Shown one piece after another: positions 49,052 through 61,843 of a DNA stretch of 64,000 nucleotides. Position 1 is the stretch's first letter. Each line of letters begins with the position of its first letter. The notes below the pieces were generated by a model that made no database searches, was not told where the DNA came from, and saw nothing but the letters and a program-made list of their open reading frames with translations. Both the position numbers and the translations under genes were made by a program. Source of the DNA: Blasia pusilla (lineage: Eukaryota > Marchantiophyta > Marchantiopsida > Blasiales); assembly GCA_050084515.1 (NCBI GenBank), contig CM114272.1, positions 24,924,001 to 24,988,000 on the forward strand, in the 5' to 3' direction.

Positions 49052-52000
49052 TTAAGTTTGCTCCTGAGAACGTGATCTGGTCACAAATGGGAGATCAACC
49101 ACGAACCCACTAACTCCGTCTACTTCAACACGTAGTCCGGCACAACAAGCTTTCTTTCTAAGATATCCGATTGCAAAGTGCTTCGACTTATCTCGACCTA
49201 TTGTACAGCTCGTAATTTTGCCAACCTACATCAGAATACAATATGAAGGGTAATAAGCCTCCATTCAATTCACCCAATTTTACCTACATTGAAAAACAAC
49301 TCAAATACCTGACTCACGCTTTGATGAACTGTTTTATAAAGTACACAGAGATTTAGACTAATCTCTGCAAATCACAGGCATTAAAACGTCGGGGGACTGC
49401 CCTTTCTTACCCTTTCACCATCTAGAAAGATTGTAGTCCCGGGTTTCACATCCCCTTCGAGCTCTATTCCCCACAGTTCCTGCTTCACTCCATTGTACGT
49501 GATAAGCTTGGCTATAGTTTCCTGTCCGATGTAGCAACCTGTCGTGTCATAACAAATGGAACTTCTTGATAAGAAGTTTTGGAGAACAAGATGTAGGGAG
49601 GAATGCATTACTCATAGACTACCACCGGCCCAAATAGAAGCTTGAGCGAAACATTGCTGTATGTTTCGCCCACGATTTCCTTTCGTTTGACCTGTAGATT
49701 CACTGGCAACCAACCCACCTTTGTGACTCATAATGAACTCCAACCAAACGCTAAAAAATTTTCATGGTTTACCTTTGGTTAGGGAAATAGTTGTCCACAG
49801 TCCAGCCTCCAAGACGTTGTAGTCATCAGTAAGCTCACTACCAGGTGCAGGTCTTCCTGATTGCATTGCAACAGCAGCCAGGCTAAGCTTTTAGCCAAAA
49901 AAGGACAAAAGTGATCTCCAATTTCAAAAAACTCAGTAACATCCCATTCAAATGTCTAGGTTCACACATACCAACACTCTCCTAGTACTTCAAAGAAAAA
50001 GCCGTCTCATGGAATGATTAGTTAATAGATTGTGAAAACTCCCTAACATACAGTCCTCTGAAACGATAATTTGGCACTCAGAAACCTTGCAGAATCCGCA
50101 AGCGTTCTAGCGCAGTAGCACCCATTGGGATAGCCCCTGCATCGAGTATGGCCTCCCAGACGAGTCCAGCTGTGGAGGTTGACAATATCATCGTGTAACC
50201 TTCTCCAGTAAGTCCACTCCCGACACCAACAGTTACTGGTGTCCCTTCTACCTGGATATGATTGACCTTTAGTGAGAAGGGATCAATGCTAACACTCCAT
50301 ATGTCAGAGTAGTCTAAATAAGAGAGCGCGTGGAACTTAGATTTTACACTTTTACTTTAGATTAGTGCTCTAGGTCCGGAGAAGAGGTCCAAGACAAACA
50401 GCTTCCATTCATCCAGAAATCTCCAGAAAAGCCGGTATTTCATGACTTATGATCCCATGGACTCTAGAAAACCAGAGAAATAAATCACTACAAGAGAGAA
50501 TAAGTCCCATGAGGCCACATACTAGGTCTACTCCAAGGGCGAGCTCCAGAAAACACAAAACACAATCTAGCGACCATAAGAATTACTAGGTCTAAGGGAG
50601 GCTACCACTAGACAAGCTACTCACCACATAGTGTAGATGTGTCCCAAAAGGTTTCCCAATAATGGCATCAAGTTTCAATGTTCTCAGAAGCTGAAATGGA
50701 GGTCACAAAATACACATCACCAATTCTGTATTGTTATTCTCCACATGCGAAAGCATTTGACGACAATTTGTTTAGATACCTAGTACTTGGAACCCACTCA
50801 CAGGCGAAGACTTAGAAAAGAGGAGAATTTAGAGCAACTGTCTATTCACCTAGAACATTCCAAGAGTAAATATCTTCCACAAGAGTTCAAAGTCATAGAT
50901 ATGGAAACACATCCAAGATGTAAGGAGAAATATACTTCACTACTCGAAGGGCCCACGATGGAGAACTGGTAGGTTTTGTCTGTGATATCCTCAACTTCCA
51001 CTTTATCTGCAAAGAAAATATACCTGAAAGTCACATCACACAAAGTAAAACCTTTGGAGTACAGACAAGGATCGTCACACCAACTCCTACACTCCAACAA
51101 GCCCTAGGATTAATCCTGGATCTAAAGCAGCTGAAAGCTTTACTCTTACTATTGTATGTCAAAGACATTGTTCAGAGAGGGAAATCTCTCAAATGTCAAG
51201 GATCCCCTTTAAGAAGTTCAAAGTAAGCTCGGACTCACTTGTTAAGCCTGTCGTACAGACTTTTCCGAGTGCTGGGTGATAACAAAAGGATGACTGAACT
51301 GTTCTGCATTACCAGTGGTTTCATATCAGAACATGTCCAATACAATATGCAACTTCTGTCATACTCTGATGCTATCAGGACCATACCATGCTAGCATCTT
51401 AACTGTGAAGTGCTAATTGCAAGGCTAGATTCGAAATTAGAGACGAACATAGAGCCTCAGATATGCACCATGACCCAGGCTGTGGCGAGATCAATGGTCC
51501 TAGCCGTGGGTGTGGTGAAAACTGTGTAACATCCCTACACAAAAAAGAATGATGGACATTAGCACTTAAAAAGCCATTACATACGATCATCTATAGCCAG
51601 AAATATTCATGAGAATTCCTGTGTCAAATGTTGAACATTATGACCTCCAAATAGATCCTAAAGTCGATGACAAGATCCTCTTCAGACCCGGACCAGCCTC
51701 GAGATACAGCTATCAACGGCGTTGAATTGAAAAACTACGAAGAACAGTAGGGGGGCGCCCGCGGGGGGGTGGGCGGGGGGTGGTTAAACCTGAAATTCCT
51801 TCAGAGATTTGAAATCTGCCGTGCTCTGATTGTGGAGGAAATGTAAGCGATCATCTCCTGTCACTGTTGAACAGGAGCATAAGAATAAGCTGTATTGAAG
51901 CTGTATGCTACGCACATGGTGACTTGTCACACTATTCCAAGGAAAGATCACCTAAACGTGGGTGGTAGGAAGCATCGGGGAAGATAATGTCCACTGTAAA

Positions 52001-53535
52001 CTATACAAAAGTTGGCTTCTATAAGTGATACTCTATGGTCCTTAAGAAACTATCTTGGAGAGTGGTTGTAACGTCGCCTGTCTCGATTCGAATATGCCTC
52101 GATATAAGAAAAGCATGGAACCAGGTATAATCTACGAAACGTTATCTCGAGTGTTTCACGTGAACATACCTCTAATCCTCCCGAAGTGAGACATGTCGAT
52201 CACCTGGACATATAGAAGGATGTACAGTCACAAGGCACGTAAACCACAACAAGGAGAAGAAGAGTATAGAATGTTATAGATACACGAGCGAAATTATGGA
52301 ACTTCGACAAACAGCGTGAAAATTACCGCGACACCATTCTCAGCAGCTTCAACTGCCTCGCCATCGTTACCAAAAGTCATGACCACTCCATCGTCGGAAA
52401 ATTCTGCACCACTATCCCTCATGATTTCCTGCCTTCAATCAAGCAAGTTCAAGCAGTCCATCGACGTATTCGTTAGAAACTAGCGGGACAAATGCAAATA
52501 AATCAAAGGGAGCCGTTTCAATAGTTGAAAGCTGGGCTCACACCTAATCAATTTTCTGAAGCTGCTATCACTAGACTTTTTCAAAAATATTTTTGGCCAT
52601 TTCAAGGGGGTCACATAAAAATTGGTAAGGAGAATTATGTTTAAACATCTATTGTTGGAGTGCCTTTTTGAATTGCAAAGACGTATTTTGACACGAAATA
52701 ATTGGGAGGCAAAAAAATATTTCCCATACTACAGGCAACAAGAATTTTTTGAATTAGTGTGCAACATGATTAGTCCCTTCACTCCCGTGCATGGTACTAG
52801 ATGTACCCTAATGAACTATTAGTAAAGGATCTGTCCATCTCACGCTCCCTTACGGTCCTTACTAGTTCGTCTAATCCTTCAACGATGCAAATGTCTCGTC
52901 TAATCCTTCAACGATGCAAATGTCTCAAGGGATGCACGCTACAAAACGTGATCAGCACGAATCAATCTCACATTTCCTCTGTTCATACTTCCTGCGCACT
53001 GCACGGACAGAGCGCTAACGACAAGAACAAATGCAGTGGCATTTATCCTGATTCAGTGAACGACTTGTTTCGAAAGGGGCACAGTAAAAGTTCACATAGA
53101 CCAGAAGTCTCGCTCGAATAGAATTACACTCCAAAATGAAGTAGAGTAAAATTCTACTCTATTTAGAAGCGATGAAAGGAATAACTCCGGTACGTCAAGC
53201 TTCGATTTCAATTCTCGTTACACGATGCTCTGAGTGGGGAGCCCGAATTCAAGTGGCGTAAGAGGAACTCAGCCTACGTGGAGATCATTGTCAATCGGAG
53301 GAGGCACCAACTCCACTGCTGATGCCGCTCTGATCACGGGCGACCGATGAGTCCGATTCCTGCTCCGCTCCTCCGTACGCTTGGATTTCACACGGAGAGA
53401 GGCAGGAGGAGCACAACAAATCGTGCCGCTGCTCCCGACGGTGCACGGAGAGAATTGGAAAGCAGGGAATCCACACGCTTGCGGCGACCCGCGCACGCAA
53501 GCAACCGCGGCGCTGCGCAGGAGTGAAGCCGCCAT
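49052..53535 (-). CDS. Plastid-type COG0354 (GcvT/YgfZ-like) folate-binding protein
   Basis: Homologue of the plant plastid COG0354 proteins (Arabidopsis At1g60990 type), relatives of bacterial YgfZ. These use a folate to help maintain or repair Fe-S cluster proteins. Twelve exons (minus strand, 5' to 3'): 53535-53278, 52428-52327, 52203-52170, 51863-51790, 51534-51469, 51303-51239, 51023-50936, 50690-50625, 50251-50086, 49856-49773, 49538-49411, 49225-49052. They total 434 aa with every phase matching. The first about 75 residues are Ser/Arg/Ala-rich and low in acidic residues, like a transit peptide; PPPIDNDLH then opens the conserved body. Landmarks are DRLHFLHNQSTADF, TTPTARTIDL, YIFFADKVEVEDIT and the family signature KGCYIGQE, which is split by the exon 10-11 junction. 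The C-terminus ends SRSQEQT. The signature Cys is present and the gene looks intact. It is a folate-binding homologue of glycine cleavage T protein, not an aminomethyltransferase itself. Confidence 0.93.
51750..51783 (+). repeat. G-run cluster in a COG0354 gene intron
   Basis: Thirty-four bases with runs of six, seven, three and six G, starting 6 bp beyond the exon 4 donor (exon end 51790). It is C-rich on the gene strand, so the potential G-quadruplex is on the template strand and not in the mRNA. It stands out against the AT-rich surroundings. Confidence 0.8.
52867..52924. repeat. Perfect 29-bp tandem duplication
   Basis: Two identical adjacent copies of a unit starting TCGTCTAATCCTTCAACGAT (52867-52895 and 52896-52924), inside intron 1 of the COG0354 gene. 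Perfect identity points to a recent slippage event. Confidence 0.95.
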
Positions 53536-53849
53536 GGTGCCCGATCACCCTCCGCAATTTCGCACGCGTCCAGAGAGCGTTCGAAATTGTCGTCCCTTTC
53601 TTCCGTCTGCCTACTGTCGTACACAAGTCGTCTCTCTCGTCTTCTCTTCCTTATCTCCCTCTTCCTCTCTGTGGATCGAGTATCTCAACGTCGGGACTGA
53701 GGAAGGGAAATTCTGCCTCCACGTGCGGGGCCCGCCAGTCACCTTCACAAACGATTCCGATGCGGCGGGGCCAGAACAGATCCATAAAAGGGTGATGGAA
53801 AACCCATCCGGGAATCATCATACTATTAAGCCCTGAATGACACGTCTCA

Positions 53850-56800
53850 TATTTGTCCATGGAACCAGTTTACGATTCTTTTTTCTTATATTAAGCAAAA
53901 ATAAGAGTGGTAAGGTTTTAATAATTGGGTTCTTATTCTTAATTTTAACTTTTAATTAAATAAACTAAAATTTAAACATCTTACAGAAAACTTTTATTTT
54001 TCCTTTTTTTATATGGAAATTTAAAATTATTTTTTCAAGGTTCATACCAAAAAATTATGATAAAAATTAGTTTTGAGGCAAAATAAAATTTCCCTTCGGG
54101 AAAAAATAAAAAGGATAATAGGAAACTAATGGGACAAGAATAATTCTTCAAAAGAATGGAAGACATATTGTTTCTATGTTATTTTTAATTCTCAAGTTAG
54201 ATTGGGAGAAAATTTTAATCCCTCTTTTGGGAAAAACATTCATCAAGATAAGTGATTTTATTTTACTTACCGAATGACGGGACTTGGAACATTGATAAAT
54301 TATTTTTTCCAAAATTAAGAAAACAAAATATATGAAAATTTGTGTTGAGCCAAGTTAGATGTTTTGTATGAAAAAATATTTTTTTTTCTCATAATTTTTA
54401 AGATTAAACTTTATTCAATGTGTGTCCACTAATTTCATATTACCATCCTCCATATGTGAGTCTTTTGATTCCCAATCATCTCACTCAATGCATCGCACGG
54501 GCAAAAACTTACTAGTTAAAAAAGAAATACAAAGATTGAGTACATAAAGACCATAATCGGTCCGAGGTAAGGACCCAAGATGGTTTCCTATCTAGAAAAA
54601 CTACAACTTTCTTTGATTTTCTTTTAAGTGATTTTAGTCATAACTTTCTTTTAGTTTAATTTTATTCTTTCCATAGAAATTTATTACATATGGATTCTAT
54701 TATTTTCATCATGATTGTTATTCTAAAACTTTGGAAATATTGTGGTTTGGTCTACTAACCAATGCTCGTGCTGTGCACATGTGAATGAAAATTAGTTTGA
54801 GAAGACAAAGGCTCAAGTTTCAAAAGAGGTTAGCGGGGAGAACGACACCTGTCAATCAATTAGAGGTCGGAAAAGACAAGTGTCACCAGGAGGGAAGGCA
54901 CCCCGTATAAGGGCACTCTCCTATAATAACATAGATTTGGAACAAATGACATATGCACTTATGATTGTATGGATATAGAGTTGGACAATACATCTTTGCT
55001 CGTCCCGTTTTACATGCCCTCATTCAATCCTAGCCTCTCCCCATGCTTACCCTCCCCATTGTAAATTGTGTGATTTTCTTCTTAATACACTATAGTCTCT
55101 CTATTTCTTCCCTATCTATCTAACATCCCCTCATCGTCTCTTCCTATTTATCATAATTTTGATCCTTTAACGAAATCCTAGTACTTTGCCATCCTCGCAT
55201 ATCTCATATAAACTCTTGTTTCTAATTATAATATTTTCTATCTTTATCCCCTTAGGGCTCTATGTCCTCCTCTTTTCCTATTCTTTGTTCGGGGAATCCA
55301 TGTGTGGGCCTTCAATCCCTATCCCCATCCAATCTCCTATTGCACTCCCCATTAAAATTGCTCAAACTTCATTCAGTCAAATTGATCTTCTTCCCTATTT
55401 CCATCTCAATCTCCCTCGTCATACACTCTACAAACGTGTTCATATTGCTTTTTGTCCCATCATCCACTAAATATTATGCTTCCTATTAGAAAGATAAGCG
55501 ACTAATTCCAACAATGTCAACTATGTCATCAACTATGTCTCCAAGTTCAACTTTCAATAGAATGACTTTGTTTGTTACCCCATCTAGGGAATCCTCTAGT
55601 GCCCTATGGGATTCTCTCCAAATATTTCTACAAAGTCCCTCATAGATTTTTTGCACTTGTCCTCACACTTCATAGTTCTTACATCAGTTGGCCTCTTTTG
55701 ACACTTCTATCATAGCAACTTTTGGCCCAATTTTTGGTCTCGGTAGATTTGAGGGAGATAATGGATTATTAGATTCACAACAAGCTATCTTAACTAATTC
55801 TTTTGGAGTTGTGGATTTTCCTCCATAATTAATTTTGCACCAAGAGCTTTTTTGATAAATTAGGCTATGGTTGCCCTCATTTCGACTTGAAGGGTTTTCT
55901 AACGAGATGCATCTATTTAAATGGATCATGTGGTTTATGTAGAGGAGAGTGATCTATTATTTCAACAATTCACATATGACTCCGCTCTTCTTCCACCCAC
56001 TAAACAAACAATTATATCCCCTTTCAATCAATTGATTATAGAAGACTTGATTGTCTTTGAGAGCTTATCGTCAAGAAGTTATACCAAATCAACTTTTCCT
56101 GCATTCTTGCCTTGCATCCTCTAACACTCATTGATCTTGTCTACATTCATGTACATGTATCATAGTAGGGTCATGACTTACTACAAATCCTCTTATTCTT
56201 CAATTGCAACTTCCTCACATTTTGCTCTCTACAACGTTGGAATCACGCCTTGGACTTCCTCATCCTTTGCCTTAAGGTGTATTGAATTGTACATGTAGGG
56301 AGCCCATTGATGCAAAGGATATTCACTTTCTATGATGTCCACATGAGAAAGAACAAAAAAATGATCAATGATGTAATCAGAGAGAAAGTAGCATCAATAA
56401 CTTGTACTACATGGTACACCATGGGCAAGAGCCACTATATATTCTATCTTATAATACATAAGCAACATCTCGTCAAATAGTTCATCTTTTAATATCTCAA
56501 GGTGGCTTTCATCTATTGGATGATGGGGTGGTAGCTGATCAAACACATTATGGTTTAATATATCAAGTTGCACACACCAAAGGTTTTGCAACCAAGAGAG
56601 TATCAAGAATCAAAGAGTTAAGTTATGTGTTGAGACATTCACTATAAATAGAAAATTACCTATGATTCACGTAATTGATCATGATCATGTTTATCTTCTT
56701 CCTGATTATCATAATCCTCCTCTTTATCAGAAGACACCACACCAATTTGAGTTTTTCCATAAGGAATCATTGTGGAATCTTCTATGGACCTTATCTCTTA

Positions 56801-57900
56801 TAAGTGAAAACTTTGCATGGGTGGGTATTTCTATGCCTCTATAGATAGAGAAGCATGTCTTTTTCTCCCATCTTCCACCAGTGTATTTGATAAACTTTAA
56901 AAAAAAAACCCAACAAGTCAATTAAGATATGTATACCTTTACAAGCAAATGATCTTAGCATTTAGTCAAAACTATTCAAATAATCCCATTTTCACACCTA
57001 TTGTAGCATACGATCAATACTATCAAAGATGGCAGCTACGCAAGCCTTGATCACTAATATTCGTAGTTTTCGCATCTTTTTGTAAGGATTTGGTAGCTCT
57101 TCCTCCTCCTAATCTTATCGAGACTCACTCATGGAATCTGATGTACAGTGTATCCCTAAGTCAAATCCACCCAACACACAAATCGCCGTCTCTCTTTGCT
57201 AGCTTAAGGTCTTCTTTAGAGAACTTTTAACCTCACAATTTAGGGAGGATGGGCTCATTTATTTGTACATACAAGCACTTGGATTCTTCCTCCTACAAAC
57301 ACCCTCCATTTTCCCCCCCTTTACATCCTGGGAGGTTGTTTCTTGTGCAACCACAATGAGTTTTGCATCCAATGGAGTGTGTGCAAAAATGTCATTATGT
57401 TCAAGTGTATGTGCAGCCTCATCTATGATAGCTTTATGAGTACAAGATTCTAAAACTTTCTCTTCCAACACAATTTTTGGCTCATCTTCCATAAGTGGGA
57501 TCGTAGGAAACTTCCTCCAATCATCATCAAGCACATTATCATATATTCCTACCCTATCCACTTGAAGCTGGGTAAAAGTGGATCTTAACATTCTCTTCAA
57601 GCACAAAAAGTGCCAAGTGCTTAAATTAAGATCAGATCTAATATCAATTTAAGTTGGAAGCAGATGTATCTAGACACATCTCCTGCCAACCTAACAAGAC
57701 ACCTCCATGGAAATCCACTACATTATCACAACCCGGTTGGGGGAATCAATCATAATATCAAAGTTGGAAATTTTTTGCGTCTTTCAGTAGATATAATCAA
57801 ATTTTAAGTTTCTAGACACTACGAGTTTTTCATTTTATAAGCTTTTACAATTCCCTTAGGGGAGGTAAAAGGGAAGGGGAAGAATGGAAAAAAGTGAGTG
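53850..57900. other. AT-rich gene-free region, left part
   Basis: Base composition falls to strongly AT-rich directly behind the COG0354 gene promoter. Open frames (for example minus 57606-57259, 115 codons) have no recognisable motifs and are not called. No transposase or pol motif was found. A long T/A-rich block (53900-54420) has no clear repeat structure. Confidence 0.6.
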
Positions 57901-57922
57901 ATTAAATTGATAAAAAAAAGAG

Positions 57923-58272
57923 CTCCTTCCAACCCTATTTTGCAACCCTCTAGTTGAATCCTTTTATAATTGATTAGGATGCATGTGTCTTTTTTTTTCA
58001 CCATTCCCCTCTTCTTTTTTCTTTTATGTCTTATTTATGGAGATTAAAGAGAGGCATGAAGTTGGATTTGTGAAAGTGTCTTGAGTCATTTTCTTAACAT
58101 GTCTCTCCCTTCTTTATAAGAAAGAACGAGAATATATAATGCACAAATAATAAAAAGTAGTAAAATAATTTAAACATATTTACAATTATTTTATAGGGGA
58201 AAACCTAAACATGCATTCTAATCAATTGTAAAAGGATTCAACTAGAGGATTGCAAAGTAGGGTTGGAAGGAG
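57923..58272. mobile_element. Fold-back (MITE-like) element with 63-bp inverted arms
   Basis: The arm 57923-57985 (starting CTCCTTCCAACCCTATTTTG) is matched by the reverse complement of 58210-58272 with only a few mismatches. The AT-rich loop is about 224 bp. The RNA could form a long hairpin. No coding capacity and no terminal signature of a known superfamily could be assigned. Confidence 0.85.
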
Positions 58273-59049
58273 ATATATTTTGGATCATCTTAAGCATCCG
58301 ATTCCATGGGAATATTGTGAGGATAGAATTTCCTTTTCTCGTGCTTTCGAATCCAATTTTCCATTACATAGTCATCTTCATCTCTTCAATAAGTGCTAAG
58401 GCTCGGATGACACACAGGCCCCTCAGAGTCAAAGTTTTTAGTGTCGCATACATGAATATCCTACCTCCCGTCAGTGCCATATATTCCACATAGTACATCC
58501 ACATCCTCTACGTCCTCATCTTAGCTTCCAAGTTGAGGGTATCTTTATGATTACCATCATGGGTTCTTACATGTAAGCTAGACTCACTACCATCTTCTAC
58601 AACCGTTCTAGCTTGTTCTTGTCCATCCCTTTCAGAGAAGTATTGCTCGTGCAAGAGTACTTATATTGATTTCTGTGAAACATCCTTGTCTCAAATATTG
58701 AGTTTGTATAGATGTACACCAAATCCTTGGCACGCTCCTTGGTCAATTTATTCCTATGCTTATTGCGGATAAAACCAGAATTACTCCAAATTCTCTCCGT
58801 TGAAGAGGAAGACAATCTTACATGAAAAACTCCTAGGAATCAACTTCAATCAAGATCGTCTTTGGGTTGCAACCTTATTCTTTGAATTTTAAGATGAAAG
58901 TAAAATCATTGAGCTCAAAATCGTGTGGTTATAAAGATGGCTTTTAATTTCAAAGCAAAGGGACGATGAATTACAAAAGTGTAACAGTGGTAAGATCATT
59001 ATGAAATCTTACACATAGGTGAAAATATGAACACCATACTATTACATTT

Positions 59050-60960
59050 GTAGCCAATTTGCAAGTTTCTCGAGCCATAGTATTGTCATATTGGGCTCAA
59101 AAACATGAGAATTGGACTCGTGAATCACAACTCCAACGGGATTTGAAAGTTATATTTTCTTAAAGACCCAAGTTAGTTGTAGTTTAGGCATACTTGAATC
59201 AAAAAAATGCTCATACAACGCGCGTAAATGACTCAATTTTTGTAGACTTCAGGTGATTGTAAGTTTGAGTAGTTGCGAAGATTGACTCACAACTCACTCA
59301 TAAAATATTTTCCAACAAAAAATAATTGCGAGTCCAAGTAGTGATTTAAGACTTGTAAGGGACTCGTAAAGGAGTTGTTTTTGGTTTCCTTTTACTCACT
59401 ATGGACTCACTTTTGGTCTTCCATTTTTTTCTCATGTCCCTCTTCATTTCATAAAAATAATTTCGGAACAAATACGTGAGTTAATCTGAGCTTTATTCAT
59501 CTATATATTCTTTGAAGTTAAAAACGTTACCCAAAAAGTCCAAGACATAGATTCACTATAGAAAGAAACTAGTTGCAAAGTGAGGAGAGCTTGGAGTATT
59601 GGGAAGTTGGGAGAAAAAAAAATTGGAGTGGTTTGGAGATAAAAGGAGGACTTATGGTTGATGTTTGTTGTGTACAAGTGTATCCACAAGTCATATTTTG
59701 GTGGTTTTGCAATGCACGATACTTGGAATTTGCGAGTCATTTGCAAGGCACACTGGAAAATCTCAATTGGCGATGTTTATGAGTCTTTTGCATCTCATAG
59801 GACTCACCAATGTGTGGGGTTGCAACTTGCTTGCGATTGACTCACAAAGTTTGAATTATTTGCAAAATAGAGTTGATTCATATTGAACTTGCAAATGACT
59901 CGCACGAAGTAGAGTCTCAAATTGGTCACAAACCCAAAAAGAAAGACTCATAAGAGAACAAATGTGCGTCTCTTATCCCTAATAATGCAACACGACCATA
60001 AACATATTACCATTTGAATTATCACTCAATCTTAACATAATCAAGGAGCTTGTTTTGCAACCTCACTAAAGTCTATCATTGTATATGTCATAACTCATGA
60101 ATTCAGGCAAAGGGATACACCATGGTCATTTTAGGAGTATTCTTCTCGTGTAGTCGACTACTTTGCAAGTCCACATCATAGGAGCTATTTGCGAGTCTTA
60201 TGCCATTCCACTCTAAATTTTGCGAGTTTTTTACAAGCCTTGTACATTTGCGAGTCCTACAAGATGCAAGTGACTTGCAAGGACCTTGTATTTCTTGTTG
60301 TGAGTCATTCACCAATGATGAAACCTCTTTGACAAATCCCCCTTTCAATCTTTTTTAGGTTAAGATATTTTGTTCTAATTATGTAAGAGAGGATCCATGG
60401 ATGAATGGAGGTTAAGGTAAAATTTTCCCTTATTATAAATATAAATATTATGGTTTTATTCAAGAGAAGCGTTTAAAGGTAGCATGCCGGTACTCAAGAT
60501 TGATACTCTACCAAAATTATTGTTTCTGAACTATAAGAAATGAATGAAAATACAAAAAGGAAAGGATCTCAAAGATGCCTAACCCCGCTTGAAAATTTTT
60601 AGATTAAAAAATAAGTCCAAACTATGTAGAATAGGGAAAGAAAACTACTACTTTGCTAGCGGAGAACACCACCACTTTTCGAATATAATAAACTACTACT
60701 TATAGTAGTTTTGTTGTTATCGTTTTGCTAGTGGAGAACACCATCACTTTGTGAATATAAGAAACTTATGCTTATAGTAGATTTGTTGTTTTTGTCGTGT
60801 GAGTACCTAAACTCAAAAAGTGTTCACAAATATCGCGTGTTTTTGCGACAACTTACAATAACTTTTTGAGAATTTATGAGTGAGTTGCAAGTAAGAAAAG
60901 GGACTCAGTAAACTCGTAAAATCCGGCAATCCACTCACACATTAAAACATTTTTGATGAA
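59050..60960. repeat. Zone dense in GACTCGCAA/TTGCGAGTC-type words
   Basis: Across about 1.9 kb, short words such as TTTGCGAGTC, GACTCGTAA, GACTCACAA, ACTTGCAAG and GAGTTGCAAG recur about every 30-80 bp on both strands, often as divergent or convergent half-sites (for example 59720-59755, 59821-59860, 59886-59915, 60180-60300, 60870-60930). There is no constant unit length, so this is a dispersed motif cluster, not a satellite. Confidence 0.7.
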
Positions 60961-61654
60961 ATTTTCTCGAGTTCCTTGGAAGGCTTTTATAGGCGGGCTA
61001 TGTGAGTCAATCGTGACTACAAGAAAACAACCTTTTAAACTCAAATCACACGCTGATTAGATACTCCTTATAATGGAGTTCTAATTTGAAAATCATCTCA
61101 ATTGGATATGTGCGGAAGTTTTTTTTGGTCCTTTAACAATTACTAGTCGGCAGGCCATGCCATGCAGAAAGTGAAAAGATTAATCATATTTCACACAAAA
61201 TCTATTTCTTGTTGTCCATAGAAGAAGGAAATATTTTTTTGTTGTCTGATTATCATATGTTAAATAAATAGGTGTTTACAAATTAAAAAAGCACTCTCGA
61301 ATAATAATATAGATAGATGTCCGGTCTATGAAATAATTATGTTAAAAAAATGAATTAAATTAAGGTTCCAAGAATTCTTTCGCTGGCATGGCCTAGGGGA
61401 AAGAAGTTTTACTAATATATGCATGTTTTGATACATACTTAAATACTTGGTTACTTAAATTAAAAAATGATATTAAACGACGACATAAGAAATGAAGTAA
61501 AATTGAAAGTCGCACCCGGTAAGTCCGTCCCAGCCCATCTCGTCCGCAAGAGCACGAGATCGACGGTAGTTCACGAACGCGAAACTGGAGGTCGCGAGAC
61601 TGATTTCTTACCGGCACTACCGGTGGATGGGAAGAAGCACGCGAAGGAAGAAGA

Positions 61655-61666
61655 TTAGGGTTAGGG
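61655..61666 (+). promoter_or_regulatory. Telo-box motif upstream of RPL6
   Basis: TTAGGGTTAGGG, two telomere-like units (telo-box on the complementary strand), about 180 bp upstream of the RPL6 ATG. Telo-boxes are a standard element of plant ribosomal protein promoters and leaders. A CT-rich leader (61705-61745) follows. Confidence 0.7.
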
Positions 61667-61843
61667 CTTGGACGAATCCCACGGCTACATGCTCGGGAAT
61701 ACTCACTCTTTCTCCCTCTTTCCGAAGTCCTCTCTCTCGTAACCTCCGAGCGCTGCGGTCTCCGAAGGTTTTGGTCGATTTCATCGTCACCTGATCGAGT
61801 TTTTTCAGGTTGTGAAGGCGAATTGTTGGCTTAGTTGATCGCA

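Noticed and set aside
55186-57606. Open frames of 60-115 codons in the AT-rich region as genes
   Set aside because: No family motifs, no consistent splice structure, and composition follows the AT-rich background.
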